A stretch of DNA of 64,000 bases from JAPOXR01 sp965116115 (lineage in GTDB: Bacteria > Pseudomonadota > Alphaproteobacteria > Rhodobacterales > Rhodobacteraceae). The position numbers were made by a program, and so were the translations under genes. Below are positions 9,998 to 19,178 of this stretch, one piece after another. Location: contig OZ220486.1 in the NCBI GenBank assembly GCA_965116115.1, forward strand, positions 310,001 through 374,000, written 5' to 3'. The notes under the pieces were generated by a model, which saw only the letters and a program-made list of their open reading frames with translations, had not been told where the DNA came from and did no database searches. Position 1 is the first letter of the stretch. Each line of letters begins with the position of its first letter.

Positions 9998-10191
9998 GAT
10001 TTGCAAATTGAGCCTTTACAATCCCCTAAGCAAAATAACAGCCGGATCCGCAGGAAGCAGCATAGCTTTTTGTCTGGAATTACAGTAAATTCCTTTAGCG
10101 GAACAATGTAAAAAGCTGCCGAGTTCACACGTCTTCTTGTTCAGCACACCGAATGCGCTGCGTCATTCGGGCGTATGCCATGCGTGAGCGG

Positions 10192-10499
10192 TCACATCCC
10201 GGGTGCGGGGCCGTCATCATCCCAGGATTCCGCCGGCGGGGTCGGCGCGATGTCGTTCTCCGGCGGCGATCGCTCCGGCTGCGGCAGCCGGCGCCGCCGT
10301 ATGACAGCGGCGATAAAACCGTCCAGGCCGGAACGCTTCTCTTCGGATTTACCCGCCAGACATTCGGACTCCGCTGTCGCGGCGTCCTCCCGCACCGCCG
10401 GCCAGCGGTCCTGAACCCGTCCGACCGGAAACAACGCGTCGTAGAAGAGGCCCAGAGTCCGCAGTTCTCCGGGATCGTCCTCATCCGGGTTCCAGATCA
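10192..10499 (-). pseudogene. Open segment downstream of the AAA ATPase, possibly its displaced C-terminus
   Basis: An open frame directly beyond the ATPase stop, in another frame, reads IRDFLIWNPDEDDPGEL and continues to a stop at 10192. It lacks ATG or GTG near its beginning; only TTG (10434) or CTG could start it. The in-frame stop further upstream lies inside the ATPase gene. The composition is protein-like. The simplest readings are a frameshifted C-terminal extension of the ATPase or a small overlapping gene. No family is recognised. Confidence 0.35.
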
Positions 10500-11951
10500 G
10501 AAAGTCGCGGATGCGCCGCGCTGGACATTCCGCGCCGCCGGCGCCTCGGCGGCAGGATCAATGCCGAGACGCTTCAGAACCTGTTCGGCCAGCAGCGGGG
10601 CGGCGAGCGTGAATTGTCCGTCTTCTTCAGCAACTAAGATACCCTGCCGCTGTAATACCCTCAGGTGGCGGGCAGCTTTATTGCCGGCCCCCGCCGCCGC
10701 CATCGCCCGGGTCATGGCCTCGGGCGCCGCCGTCCCCTCCGCCTTAAGCAGACGCACCGCCGCCGCCAGCGACGGACCGGCGGCGGCATTGTCGGCGCAG
10801 CGCCCTGCCGCGGCCTTGACGACATGTTCAGCGAGGCTTGGAATTCCGTACTCCCATTTCCCGGGTTCCTCATCCCAGATGAAACCGGTGTGCAGCAGCG
10901 AACGACGCGCCGCATCCCAGTCACCGCCGCCTTCAGCGACGATCCTGTCCGCGGTTCTCATCAAATCAAATTCGTTCGGGCGCCGCCGGCCCCTCCCGAT
11001 TTCCAGAGCCGTCTCGGCAGCCGGGATCAGCATGCCCATGCGAAGCATCTCGTCTGTCCGCCCGCTGTAGAGATCCTGCCGCGCCTTGTCCGCCGCCGCC
11101 GCGGCCTTGACTTGCGGCATGCCGATGCGGGCGGCGCCGGATCCGGCGACCGTGTTCCAGAGAGCCTCTCCCCACAGCTGGATGAAATAAGGGTAACCCT
11201 GCGTCTCGTCGAGGACGGCGGACAGGGCCCGGTCCTCGAAACATGCCCGCTCCCCGAAGGGCTCGGTCAGCGCCCGGGCGGCATCCTCCCGGGCCAGCCG
11301 GCCGATCCGCCGGATATTGATCCGTTCCATGAAGCTCGAACCCGAACTGCGGAGAACCATCGACAGATCCGGCGTGCCGGCGATCACCAGCTGAGTCGGG
11401 CGTTCCATCGTCACCGTCTGGAGGGCGTCATACCAAATCCTGGCGGTTTCGATCGGCATGTCGTGGGCTTCGTCGACCAGCACGAGCAGCCGACGGCGGC
11501 GGCGGACGAGCGCATCAAGATGCCGGGCGACGATCGCCGCAGCCCTGTCCGCCGGGACGCCGCCGCCGATGTCGGCGGAAACGGACAGCCCGGGAATCCC
11601 GTCGATGCCGGCTCCGATGCGCAGGTCGCGTTCTCCGAAGCCGAACAGGCCCCCCTTCAGCCACCGCAGCACGCCGACAAGCATGTCGGGGCTGTCGAAA
11701 GCCTGTTTGGGAAGGAAAACGGACGCAACCCCCTTTTCCCCGGCCTGTTTCCTCATCCAAGCCAGCAGAGCCGTCTTGCCGCAGCCGCGCGGACCCATGA
11801 GCTGGAACCCGGTCGGATTCAGATTCCCGGCGGCCAGATCCGCGAGCCGCCCGCGGAACTCGCTCTTCAGCTCCTCGCGTCCGGCCAGAACCGGCGGAAT
11901 GACGCCGTAACCGGGGCGGAAAGGATTCCGGTCCATACCGTGCGCCGTCAT
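10497..11951 (-). CDS. AAA ATPase with C-terminal winged-helix-like region
   Basis: A 484-residue ATP-binding protein. An NPFRPGYG entry motif precedes the P-loop GPRGCGKTALL (about residues 52-62) and the Walker B LLVLVDEAHD (about residues 154-163), with an arginine-rich sensor region after it (INIRRIGRLAREDAARAL). The last third, including the GNKAARHLRVLQRQGILV segment, looks like a winged-helix domain. It resembles the large group of Orc1/Cdc6-like or STAND-like bacterial ATPases of unknown target. The ATG has a good AGGAGAGGAAG ribosome site. IS remnants lie on both sides. Biological role unknown. Confidence 0.6.
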   Translation of the reverse strand: MTAHGMDRNPFRPGYGVIPPVLAGREELKSEFRGRLADLAAGNLNPTGFQLMGPRGCGKTALLAWMRKQAGEKGVASVFLPKQAFDSPDMLVGVLRWLKGGLFGFGERDLRIGAGIDGIPGLSVSADIGGGVPADRAAAIVARHLDALVRRRRRLLVLVDEAHDMPIETARIWYDALQTVTMERPTQLVIAGTPDLSMVLRSSGSSFMERINIRRIGRLAREDAARALTEPFGERACFEDRALSAVLDETQGYPYFIQLWGEALWNTVAGSGAARIGMPQVKAAAAADKARQDLYSGRTDEMLRMGMLIPAAETALEIGRGRRRPNEFDLMRTADRIVAEGGGDWDAARRSLLHTGFIWDEEPGKWEYGIPSLAEHVVKAAAGRCADNAAAGPSLAAAVRLLKAEGTAAPEAMTRAMAAAGAGNKAARHLRVLQRQGILVAEEDGQFTLAAPLLAEQVLKRLGIDPAAEAPAARNVQRGASATF

Positions 11952-12327
11952 CTTCCTCTCCTGCTGAAAACCGGAACCACGGCGATGCCGGCATGAATTC
12001 CGATCGCGTATGTCATGTGAGACAATGCCGGATTCTCACGGTGCCGGCCTTTGTGAAAAGCTTCCGGTTTTTGAGAGTATCGCCCTCATATGAAAAATCC
12101 AAGTGATTTCTCAACCCGCCCATGCAATTCTGAAGCATACAGCCAGACGGCCGGCAGCGGAACATTGCGGGATTGATGGCAAGGGTGTGTTTTAGAGCAG
12201 GAACCGGCAGCGGATCGTGTTATGCCGGCAGTGTACCAGGCAGCTGCGGAAATGACGGCGCACTGCCGAGAGTGAATACGTCAAAACCGCATTCCCCATT
12301 ATCTATTATTCCAATGATGGCAGACTG
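11952..12327. other. Intergenic region, nothing recognised
   Basis: About 375 bases with no convincing open frame and no repeat shared with the rest of the window. Confidence 0.4.
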
Positions 12328-12522
12328 TCAGCAGCCTCTCTGACACGCTGGCTCCGTTGGAAATGCGTCAAGAACTGGCTGTCCCTGCTTGTGGGCCATA
12401 TTGATCAGCGTCCGCAACGTCGCACAGTTCCGGTAGCAACCGTATGTTTTCTGGTGCGCTTTCCGCGTCTCCCGCTGCGTCTTCGGACAGCGACACGCCA
12501 GCACGGGCCGCCTTGTTGACAA
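12328..12522 (-). pseudogene. IS66 TnpC C-terminal remnant
   Basis: A 64-codon fragment containing YGCYRN, ATLRTLINMAHKQGQPVLDAF. This aligns with the C-terminal tail of the intact IS66 transposase at 2270-3784 (GCYRSERG, MRTLIETARKQGWNVLDAL). No ends or catalytic domain remain. Confidence 0.65.
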
Positions 12523-12765
12523 ATGAGGTTGCGCTTCAGGCGATTTGCTGCTGTAATCGTCTTAACGATCGCCGGAGCGCTGCCGCAGGCAAGACGGGCA
12601 GAATGGCAAATGTACAGTGACAGAGCCATGCTGACCGATAAAATGCGGGAGCGGATCGAACCGCTTCTTTCCGGCAAAGCGACCGGCCCCCGGCCTGCCG
12701 CGGCGGACGACCGGCTTTTCCTTGAGTCGGTGCGCCGGCGCATTTGGAGACAGAATATCGAACCA
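12509..12765 (+). pseudogene. IS5-family 5' remnant
   Basis: The sequence from the TTGTTGACAAAT terminus through MYSDRAMLTDKMRERIEPLL and the next 35 codons is homologous to the 5' end of the intact IS5-type element at 12863-13738, in opposite orientation. It stops abruptly after RRIW. The two copies are therefore head-away neighbours, the remnant being older. Confidence 0.75.
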
Positions 12766-12862
12766 TTTGAAACGCGGGGCAGCTTCGCCGGGTTTTGGCT
12801 TCCCCAGCTTTTCGCCTTCTACTTCAGGGAAGAAATGCGCATTGACAGGCGCACCAAGATTA
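12766..12862 (-). pseudogene. Fragment of an unrecognised coding sequence
   Basis: Between the two IS5 copies, the minus strand reads LGAPVNAHFFPEVEGEKLGK and on through APRFKWFDILS without a stop. The amino-acid make-up is that of a real protein, but only about 30 codons survive and no family is recognised. It may be a piece of the gene originally at this locus. Confidence 0.3.
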
Positions 12863-12876
12863 GGGCCTGTAGACAA

Positions 12877-13637
12877 TCACTTTGCCGCGATCAGGCCGGC
12901 GACCAGATAGATCGCCGCCGCGAAACTTGCATCGGTCTTGTCATACCGCGTCGCGATCGCGCGGAACTCCTTGATTTTCGCAAAGAAATTCTCAACCTGA
13001 TGCCGCCAGCGGTACATATCGCGGTCGTAATCCCGAATCTGCCGCCGATTCTTTTTCGGGGGAATCACCGCCTCGGTGCCGCGCTCCTCAAGCTCCTTGA
13101 GCAGCTGGTCCGCGTCGAACGCCCGGTCGGCTATCAAAGCCCTGAAGGACAAGCCCTCGATAACCTGCGGCGTCCCGACGAGATCATGCTTCTGACCGGG
13201 AAGAATCACGAACTTCACCAAGTAACCGAGCGCGTCCATGACCGCGACGATTTTACTGGTCAGACCGCCCCGGGAACGCCCGATCCCCTGCCGGCAGGCC
13301 CCCCTTTTTTCGCCCCGGAAGCCTTCTGATGCGCCTGCACGATAGAACCGTCAATGAATACATACTCGAAGTCGAACGCCTCCGATAACGCATTGAAAAC
13401 ACGCTCAAAAACACCCGAAAGCGGCTGGCGGCGGAACCGCTTGCACACGCTGTTCCATTTGCCGAACCGCGGCGGAAGGTCGCGCCAGGGAGCACCCGTC
13501 CGGATGCGCTGAAGCACCGCCTCAACGAAAAGCCGGTTGTCCGCCGCGGTGACGCCGGGGTCGGTCGCTTTGCCGGGAAGAAGCGGTTCGATCCGCTGCT
13601 GCATTTTATTGGTCAGCATGGTTCTGTCGGCGTTCAT
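12877..13637 (-). CDS. IS5-family transposase produced by -1 frameshift
   Basis: The first frame starts at the ATG at 13637 (MNADRTMLTNKMQQRIEPLL) and ends at 13260. It holds the N-terminal helices and the first catalytic Asp in YVFIDGSIVQAH. The second frame ends at 12877 and holds SRGGLTSKIVAVMDALG, IADRAFDADQLL (second Asp) and YRWRHQVENFFAKIKEFR (catalytic Glu). A run of six A followed by six G on the coding strand (13310-13299) sits where a -1 slip gives KKRGACRQGIGRSRGGLTSK and restores the family sequence. Programmed frameshifting at such runs is known in this IS group. Without slippage only a truncated N-terminal product is made. Confidence 0.85.
13299..13310 (-). promoter_or_regulatory. 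Slippery heptamer for -1 frameshift
   Basis: The coding strand reads GAAAAAAGGGGGGCC, containing A_AAA_AAG, the standard -1 slippage motif. It lies exactly between the two transposase frames. Confidence 0.75.
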
Positions 13638-13785
13638 TTGTCTATCTGCTCCTCTTGCCTGCGGCGCCGCTCCGGCGCTCGTTATGATGATTCTGGCAGC
13701 GAATCGCCGGAAGCGTAACCCCATTTGTCAACAGGCCCTAATCAGTTGACGAGTAGGCAGATAGTGAAACGGGAGATAGTTCCGC

Positions 13786-14670
13786 ATGTTGACGTTCAAT
13801 TCTATTGACGTCGAAACGGCTAACGCTGATCGCGCAAGCATCTGCCAGATCGGCATCGTGCACGTCCGCGACGGAAAAGTTGAAGAAAAATGGCAGTCTC
13901 TGGTAAACCCGGAGGATTGGTTTGATCCGTGGAATGTTGGAATTCACGGAATTAATGAGAATGTCGTGAGCCTGAGTCCCTCGCTTCCCGAGATTAGAGA
14001 CGAATTACGCACCCGGTTGCGCGGTTCTATATTGGTAAGCCATACGTCATTTGATCGCATCGCGTTTGAGCGTGCTATGAAAAAGTACAAACTCGAACAG
14101 CTTCAAGTAACTTGGCTTGACAGTGCGAAGGTCGCTCGCCGGGCCTGGCCAGAAAGATATGGGCGAAGATGCTACGGACTTAAGAATATTGCGACAGATC
14201 TCAAAATTGATTTCAAGCACCATGACGCACTTGAAGATGCCGGAGCTGCCGCAGAAGTCGTGCTCCGTGCTTGTGCCCACACTGATATGGATATTGAAGG
14301 TTGGCTGCGCCGGGTTAAGCAGCCAATCTTCCCGTCATCCTCCGGCAAGCCGTCAGCGAAGCGAGACGGTAATCCAGAGGGAGTTTTATTCGGAGAAACG
14401 GTCTTATTCACCGGAACCCTTGGCATCCCGCGGCAAGAAGCAGTCGACATTGCAGCTGAACTCGGGTGTAACGTGGTTGACGGCGCGAGCAAAAAAGTCA
14501 CCGTGTTAGTGTTGGGGATTCAGGATAAGAGCAAGCTAAAAGGCTATGACAAAAGCAGTAAACATCGGAAAGTGGAAACGTTGATTACGCGGGGATCGGA
14601 AATTGAAATTCTCTCGGAAAAAGACTTCTTCGAACTCAAAGAAATCGATGCCAAGCTAAAAAGAACATAA
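13786..14670 (+). CDS. DnaQ-type 3'-5' exonuclease with C-terminal BRCT domain
   Basis: A 294-residue protein. The N-terminal DEDDh exonuclease domain (1-170) shows SIDVETAN (D-x-E), a conserved SHTSFDRIAFE Asp, and HDALEDAGAAA for the HxxxxD. A Ser/Pro/Lys linker leads to a BRCT domain (about 200-290) with LFGETVLFTGTL and a terminal KDFFEL. The same architecture occurs in proofreading-like exonucleases of mobile or phage-derived regions and in DnaQ-BRCT proteins thought to act at DNA ends. GC and codon use are visibly lower than in neighbours, and it sits between an IS5 and an IS30 remnant, so acquisition by transfer is likely. Substrate unknown. Confidence 0.85.
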   Translation: MLTFNSIDVETANADRASICQIGIVHVRDGKVEEKWQSLVNPEDWFDPWNVGIHGINENVVSLSPSLPEIRDELRTRLRGSILVSHTSFDRIAFERAMKKYKLEQLQVTWLDSAKVARRAWPERYGRRCYGLKNIATDLKIDFKHHDALEDAGAAAEVVLRACAHTDMDIEGWLRRVKQPIFPSSSGKPSAKRDGNPEGVLFGETVLFTGTLGIPRQEAVDIAAELGCNVVDGASKKVTVLVLGIQDKSKLKGYDKSSKHRKVETLITRGSEIEILSEKDFFELKEIDAKLKRT

Positions 14671-14810
14671 CTGACCAAGTGCTTTTCTTATTCCCTATTG
14701 AACTCCGAATGCATCGCTTCATTTGTAGACCGCGATTCAGACGGATCTATATGTCATATGCGGATCAAGCGGGTACGATGCCCTCTATGATGAAAACGGA
14801 GGAAATCGCA

Positions 14811-15135
14811 TGCCGTCAGGCTTTAACCGCTTCACCCAGTATGACCGTTGCCGGATTCAGGCGCTGAAGACAAGCGGTTTGTCGCAAAGAGGCATCGTGG
14901 TGGAGACCGGCTGCCCGCAGCCGCGGGCAAGTTCGTGAACGATCATCTCTCCATTGCCGAACACGAAATCCGGGCGGTAGGCAGGGAGGCGGACACGGTC
15001 ACCGGACCATCTGTATCGGCCCCTTTGCATTGCTTGTCGATCAAGCGACGGAATTCACGTTTTTCAACCAAGGAAGAGAGCGTTTCCAGATCGGCAGACT
15101 TCCGGGCGGCAGGTTCCACTGAGATACGGCGGTTG
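14811..15135 (+). pseudogene. Degraded IS30-family transposase remnant
   Basis: From the ATG at 14811 the frame reads FNRFTQYDRCRIQALKTSG and SQRGIV, an IS30-type helix-turn-helix start, then stops. Further on, READTVTG and, in another frame, ALLVDQATEFTFFNQGRERF recall the GDTV and VER/VDQ blocks of the IS30 catalytic core. Frameshifts and deletions separate the pieces. Confidence 0.5.
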
Positions 15136-15508
15136 CATCGCTCTGGAAAGCCGCGGCACCTGAGAGATAAGACAGCACGAGTCTGAAAAGGAGGCTGCAG
15201 CAGCTTCCGCGGAACCCGCTGAGAAACCGCTTGGAAAAGCACAGCGGCTGTGTCGTCCGAATTTCCGCGCCCTTCATGACGGTTGACCTCCTGAAACGCC
15301 TTTGCGGGGCGCCGGCGACATCTGCTATAGCTTGGTTGGGACAGAAGGACTGCTGACGGGTGCCAGGCTATGTATTTCAGAATTCAATGGGCGCGAAGCA
15401 TCCAACAGGCCTTGAGTCGGTGCGGACATCGCCGGTGATGGCGATTCGCAGTGGAAATTCTTCCATGTTTCACTTGCCCATGGACAGCGCGTTTCCTCCC
15501 TCGGATGC
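15136..15508. other. Intergenic region upstream of recQ
   Basis: About 370 bases without a supported gene. The recQ open frame begins at the right edge, and its true start may lie further inside. Confidence 0.35.
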
Positions 15509-17539
15509 GTGCGGCGCATTTCCCGCGGCATCCAAAGCGGTCCGCTGCAGGCGCTCCGCCTGATGGACCGCCGCCGCCCGGAATCTTTCGCGAGCGGCCG
15601 ATCGGCGGAACCGCCGAGCGTGCTCTCCGAATTATCATCGGAGGAGCGGACGCACCTTCCCGGCATTGAAGGAGGGCGACTGAATGCGGCACAGGGGACG
15701 CTGCGGGAGGTCTTCGGCTTCGAGGGGTTCCGTCCGGGCCAAGAGGCCGTGATCGAAGCGCTCCTTAACGGCCGACATGCGCTCACCGTGATGCCGACGG
15801 GATCGGGGAAATCGCTCTGCTTTCAGATTCCCGCCCTGATTATGGGCGGGCTCACGGTGGTGGTGTCGCCCTTGATCGCCCTGATGCAAGACCAGGTGTC
15901 GGCGCTCAGGCTGGCGGGCGTGGCAGCAGATTGCATTAACTCCGCGAATGGCTGGGGCGCCAACGCAGCAGCTTGGCGGCGCGCCGCGGCCGGCAGGACG
16001 CGACTTCTCTACATGGCACCCGAGCGGCTGATGACGGAGCGCATGCTGGCGGCGCTCGCCCGCCTGCCGGTCGCGCTTTTCGCCATTGATGAGGCTCATT
16101 GCATCTCGCAGTGGGGCCCGGCCTTCCGTCCGGAATACGAGGATCTGTGCCGGCTGCGCGATCTGTTTCCCGGCGTTCCGATCGCGGCGCTGACGGCAAC
16201 CGCAGACGAGGTGACGCGTAACGACATCATGGACAAGCTGTTCGGCGGACGGGCGGAACAGTTCGTTCTCGGCTTCGACCGCCCCAATATCAGGCTCACT
16301 GTGGAAATGAAACGAAACTGGAAGCGCCAGCTCACCAGTTTCATCGACCGCCATAAGAGCCAGAGCGGCATCGTCTATTGTCTGTCGCGGCGGAAGACGG
16401 AAGAGACCGCCGCCATGCTGACGGCGGGCGGGATCCATGCGCTTCCCTACCATGCAGGCATGGCGAAGGGGGAACGGGAAGCGCATCAGAACATTTTCAT
16501 GACCGAGCCGGGCGTGGTGATCGTCGCCACCATCGCTTTCGGCATGGGAATCGATAAAGCGGACGTGCGCTACGTTTTCCATACCGATCTGCCCGGCAGC
16601 ATAGAAGCATATTACCAGGAGATCGGCCGCGCGGGCCGCGACGGAGGTCCGGCCAAGGCGCACATGCTCTACGGACTCAAGGATATTGTGATACGCCGGC
16701 AGTTCGTTGAGAAAGAGGATGCCGGGCCCGAGCGTAAGCGCCGGGAACACAAGCGTCTTGATGCTTTGCTCGGCTACTGCGAGGCGCCGTCCTGCCGGCG
16801 GGCGGCGCTGCTGGAGTATTTCGGTGAGCGGATCAAGGCTTGCGGCAACTGCGACGTCTGCCTTGATCCGTCGGAGCGTGTCGACGGAACCGAGGATGCG
16901 CGGAAAGTCCTGTCGGCTGCCTACCGGACTGGTCAGCGTTTCGGTGCCGCGCACCTGATCGACGTCCTGCGAGGGACCGAGAGCGAAAAGACCGCTCGTT
17001 TCGGCCATGACCGGCTTCCGACCTTCGGCGTCGGCGCGGAGCGCGGCAAGAACGAGTGGCGCTCGCTGATTCGGCAGATGGTGGCGACCGGGTTGCTGCA
17101 GATCGACATCGGCGGCTACGGGGGAATCGGAATTACGGAGAAAGGCATGGTCCTGTTGCGCGGCGGCGGCGAATTCCTCTACCGCGAAGACACCGTAGTC
17201 GCGGGTATGTCCGCCAAAGCGCGGGACTCCGGTACGATACCCGCCGCCGCTGAGGCGGCGCTGCCATTGTCCGGCGGCGATGCGGCTCTGATGGGCACCC
17301 TCAAGGCATTGCGCCTTGAGATCGCGCGGGAGCGTAGGGTGCCGGCCTATATCGTGTTCCCCGACCGCACGCTGCTTGATATGGTGCGCCGCCGCCCGCG
17401 CACAGAGGCGGAGTTCGCCGAGGTTAACGGCGTGGGCGTGGCCAAGCTGAAGGAGTTCGCCGGTCCGTTCTTGGCCGCCATCGCGGCCGCGCCTGCAGAG
17501 GGTGATAATGACGGAGCCTCGGGCGTGGATGTCCCGTGA
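15509..17539 (+). CDS. recQ: ATP-dependent DNA helicase RecQ
   Basis: A superfamily 2 3'-5' helicase acting in recombination and fork repair. It shows the Q-motif region FGFEGFRPGQ, Walker A MPTGSGKSLCFQIPAL, the DEAH box in FAIDEAHCISQWG, TALTATA, the domain 2 motifs FGMGIDKADVRYV and QEIGRAGRDG, then the zinc-binding Cys cluster (CEAPSCRR..CGNCDVC). A winged-helix (RQC) region follows, and a C-terminal HRDC domain (about 590-660: LKALRLEIARERRVPAYIVF). The first 55-60 residues (15509-15680) are not typical of RecQ; GTG or ATG starts further in (for example the ATG at 15563) are possible. Complete and uninterrupted. Confidence 0.95.
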   Translation: MRRISRGIQSGPLQALRLMDRRRPESFASGRSAEPPSVLSELSSEERTHLPGIEGGRLNAAQGTLREVFGFEGFRPGQEAVIEALLNGRHALTVMPTGSGKSLCFQIPALIMGGLTVVVSPLIALMQDQVSALRLAGVAADCINSANGWGANAAAWRRAAAGRTRLLYMAPERLMTERMLAALARLPVALFAIDEAHCISQWGPAFRPEYEDLCRLRDLFPGVPIAALTATADEVTRNDIMDKLFGGRAEQFVLGFDRPNIRLTVEMKRNWKRQLTSFIDRHKSQSGIVYCLSRRKTEETAAMLTAGGIHALPYHAGMAKGEREAHQNIFMTEPGVVIVATIAFGMGIDKADVRYVFHTDLPGSIEAYYQEIGRAGRDGGPAKAHMLYGLKDIVIRRQFVEKEDAGPERKRREHKRLDALLGYCEAPSCRRAALLEYFGERIKACGNCDVCLDPSERVDGTEDARKVLSAAYRTGQRFGAAHLIDVLRGTESEKTARFGHDRLPTFGVGAERGKNEWRSLIRQMVATGLLQIDIGGYGGIGITEKGMVLLRGGGEFLYREDTVVAGMSAKARDSGTIPAAAEAALPLSGGDAALMGTLKALRLEIARERRVPAYIVFPDRTLLDMVRRRPRTEAEFAEVNGVGVAKLKEFAGPFLAAIAAAPAEGDNDGASGVDVP

Positions 17540-18195
17540 CCTGCCGGATCGGCATCGCCTGAATTACGAGTGCGGAGCGTCTTCGGTCCGCGCCGCGGTG
17601 CCGTTCCCTCAGAAAAGGTGGCGCTTTCTGGACTTATGCGGGTCGAAATACGTGATCCCGGACTTAAAGCGCAGGCTGACGGCATTGCTGAATCTGGACG
17701 GATTCTGCGTTGCCGAGCCTGCCGACAAGCGGAAAAAGGCGGGAAACCGAAGGCAGCGGGCTTTATTCAGTTTGCTGCGGATTGCGACTGAGAAGCGCCG
17801 CTCTGAAAATGCGCCGGGTGCTCCATGTGTCTAATGACCAGCGCAGCAGCAGGTTGCAGGGAGGAAGTACGCGGCCGGCGTCGCCCGGCCGGACCTATCC
17901 GCCGCGAGGACGGAACGGCCGTCATCAAGTGCGGCGGCTTCTTCGTTCGGGGCGCGCTCGTGTCCGGAATGTTCAAGGTCTTCTCCAGGTTCGGGATGCG
18001 CATCGTCTCTGTCGACGGGAGAATGTGACGGAGTCTCAGGAGACAGAGGTAGTGCTTGCAAAAAAGTGTCTTTCTTATTATTTTTCAGCATTTTGAAGTG
18101 TTTTTCCTTTTCAAGAATCAGCGTTTTCGCTAAGAATCCGGCGATTTATCCTGAATCGCGGCAATCTTCGCCGTTTTTTTCACCGGGAGAACGAT
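17540..18195. other. Intergenic region before the nested IS cluster
   Basis: About 650 bases. A 51-codon frame from the ATG at 17636 contains ILRCRACRQ and could be a small protein, but nothing supports it. An AT-rich stretch at 18058-18110 precedes the ISNCY-type transposase gene and may be the left part of that element; no terminal repeat was found. Confidence 0.35.
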
Positions 18196-18868
18196 ATGAG
18201 ACGCTTGATCAAACCGGCCCGCCTCGGCTCGACGGCCATCGAAACCCTGAAGATCAATCCGAAGTCGCGGGACGACATCGAGAACGTTCTCAGGGGCCTG
18301 CAGCATCTTTATGTCAATCGCCAGCGCGATCTTCAGCGGATTTTCGATGAGGAGTTCTTCGCCGATGTCGACTGGCACAACGGTCGTCCGGGAACAGCTT
18401 GCCGGTCGATTTTGGTGATCGGCGTTCTCAAGCAGGGGACTGACTGCGATTTCGACCGGCTTCAGAGCTTGGCAGACAACCATGCGCTGATCCGCGCGAT
18501 GCTCGGCCATGACGATGTTTTCGACTGCGGCGGGTATGAGATGCAGACGCTTGTCGATGATGTTTCCCTCTTGACGCCGCGGATGCTGGCGCGTGTCGGC
18601 AAACTGCTGGCAGCGAGCGGCCATGAGGTCGCCGGAAAAAAGCCTGGTGCCGCGTTGCGCGGCCGCGTTGACAGTTTTTGCGTTGAGACGGATGTTCATT
18701 TTCCGACGGATGTGAATCTTCTCATGGATGCGGTGCGCCGCATGGTGCGGGAGACGGCGCGGCGTTCCCGGCTGGCGGCGGAGCGCGCATCTGCAGGCCG
18801 GGCTGCGGCGGCGGTTTCACGGCGTCCGCGCGCGGCGGCGGCAGACCGAGACGCGCGTCAGGGAGTAT
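18196..18868 (+). pseudogene. ISNCY-type transposase, N-terminal part
   Basis: Reads MRRLIKPARLGSTAIETLKI, then ILVIGVLKQGTDCDFDRLQS, NHALIRAMLGH and VDDVSLLTP, with GRVDSFCVETDVHFPTDVNL, the family's N-terminal and first catalytic blocks. A +1 frameshift near 18755-18775 must already have occurred: the family-like continuation (WRRSAHLQAGLRRRF, then VREYL) is in the next frame. IS110 copy A interrupts it at the CT at 18869-18870. Confidence 0.8.
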
Positions 18869-18984
18869 CTCATATGAATCAAAGCAAGGATAATTCCATA
18901 AGGAGTTATCCACAGGGGTTGCTCGGCGCGAGGTTGTGGAAAACTTTTATTTCACCGCTCATCCGCAGCCGTGCTATCCTGTCG

Positions 18985-19178
18985 CGGGTTCCCCTTGCCG
19001 GCGGCTGCCGGCAAGGGGAGGCGGGGGCGAAAGCCCCCGCCAGGCCGGGTTGGGCCGATAGTTTCTTGGTTCATGGAACCGTACCGCAGCATGGCCGGCC
19101 CGGCCTTCCCGTCCCTGCGTCCTGAATGGATGCCTGGATCAAGATCCGAATCATCTCTGAGAATAGGAGCATAGGGGC
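18985..19178 (+). ncRNA. Candidate bridge RNA of IS110 copy A
   Basis: The leader of the transposase gene carries a 12-bp stem hairpin (18991-19018), a second GC hairpin with a GAAA loop (about 19021-19040), then a loop with AGTTTCT (19060-19066) and ACCGCAG (19083-19089) around a GGTTC/GAACC stem. ACCGCAG is the exact complement of the right side of this copy's own insertion site (CTGCGGT). AGTTTCT matches the left side (AGTATCT) with one mismatch. A donor-like segment, ATGGATGC, follows at 19126-19133. Confidence 0.75.

Larger units (their letters stand above)
8367..10014. mobile_element. MITE copy 2, split by an IS256-family element
   Basis: The MITE lies at 8367-8561 and resumes at 10006-10014. 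Removing the inserted IS and one 8-bp duplication restores a 204-bp element with perfect terminal repeats, the same length as copy 1 and differing at only a few positions. No clear target duplication is seen around this copy. Confidence 0.85.
12863..13738 (-). mobile_element. Intact IS5-family (IS427-like) element
   Basis: An 876-bp element with terminal repeats GGGCCTGTAGACAA and GGGCCTGTTGACAAA, flanked by TA on each side as expected for the group. The transposase is in two overlapping frames joined by a slippery run. Confidence 0.88.

Noticed and set aside
15635..17008. 457-codon minus-strand frame inside recQ
   Set aside because: A shadow; recQ motifs on the plus strand are complete.
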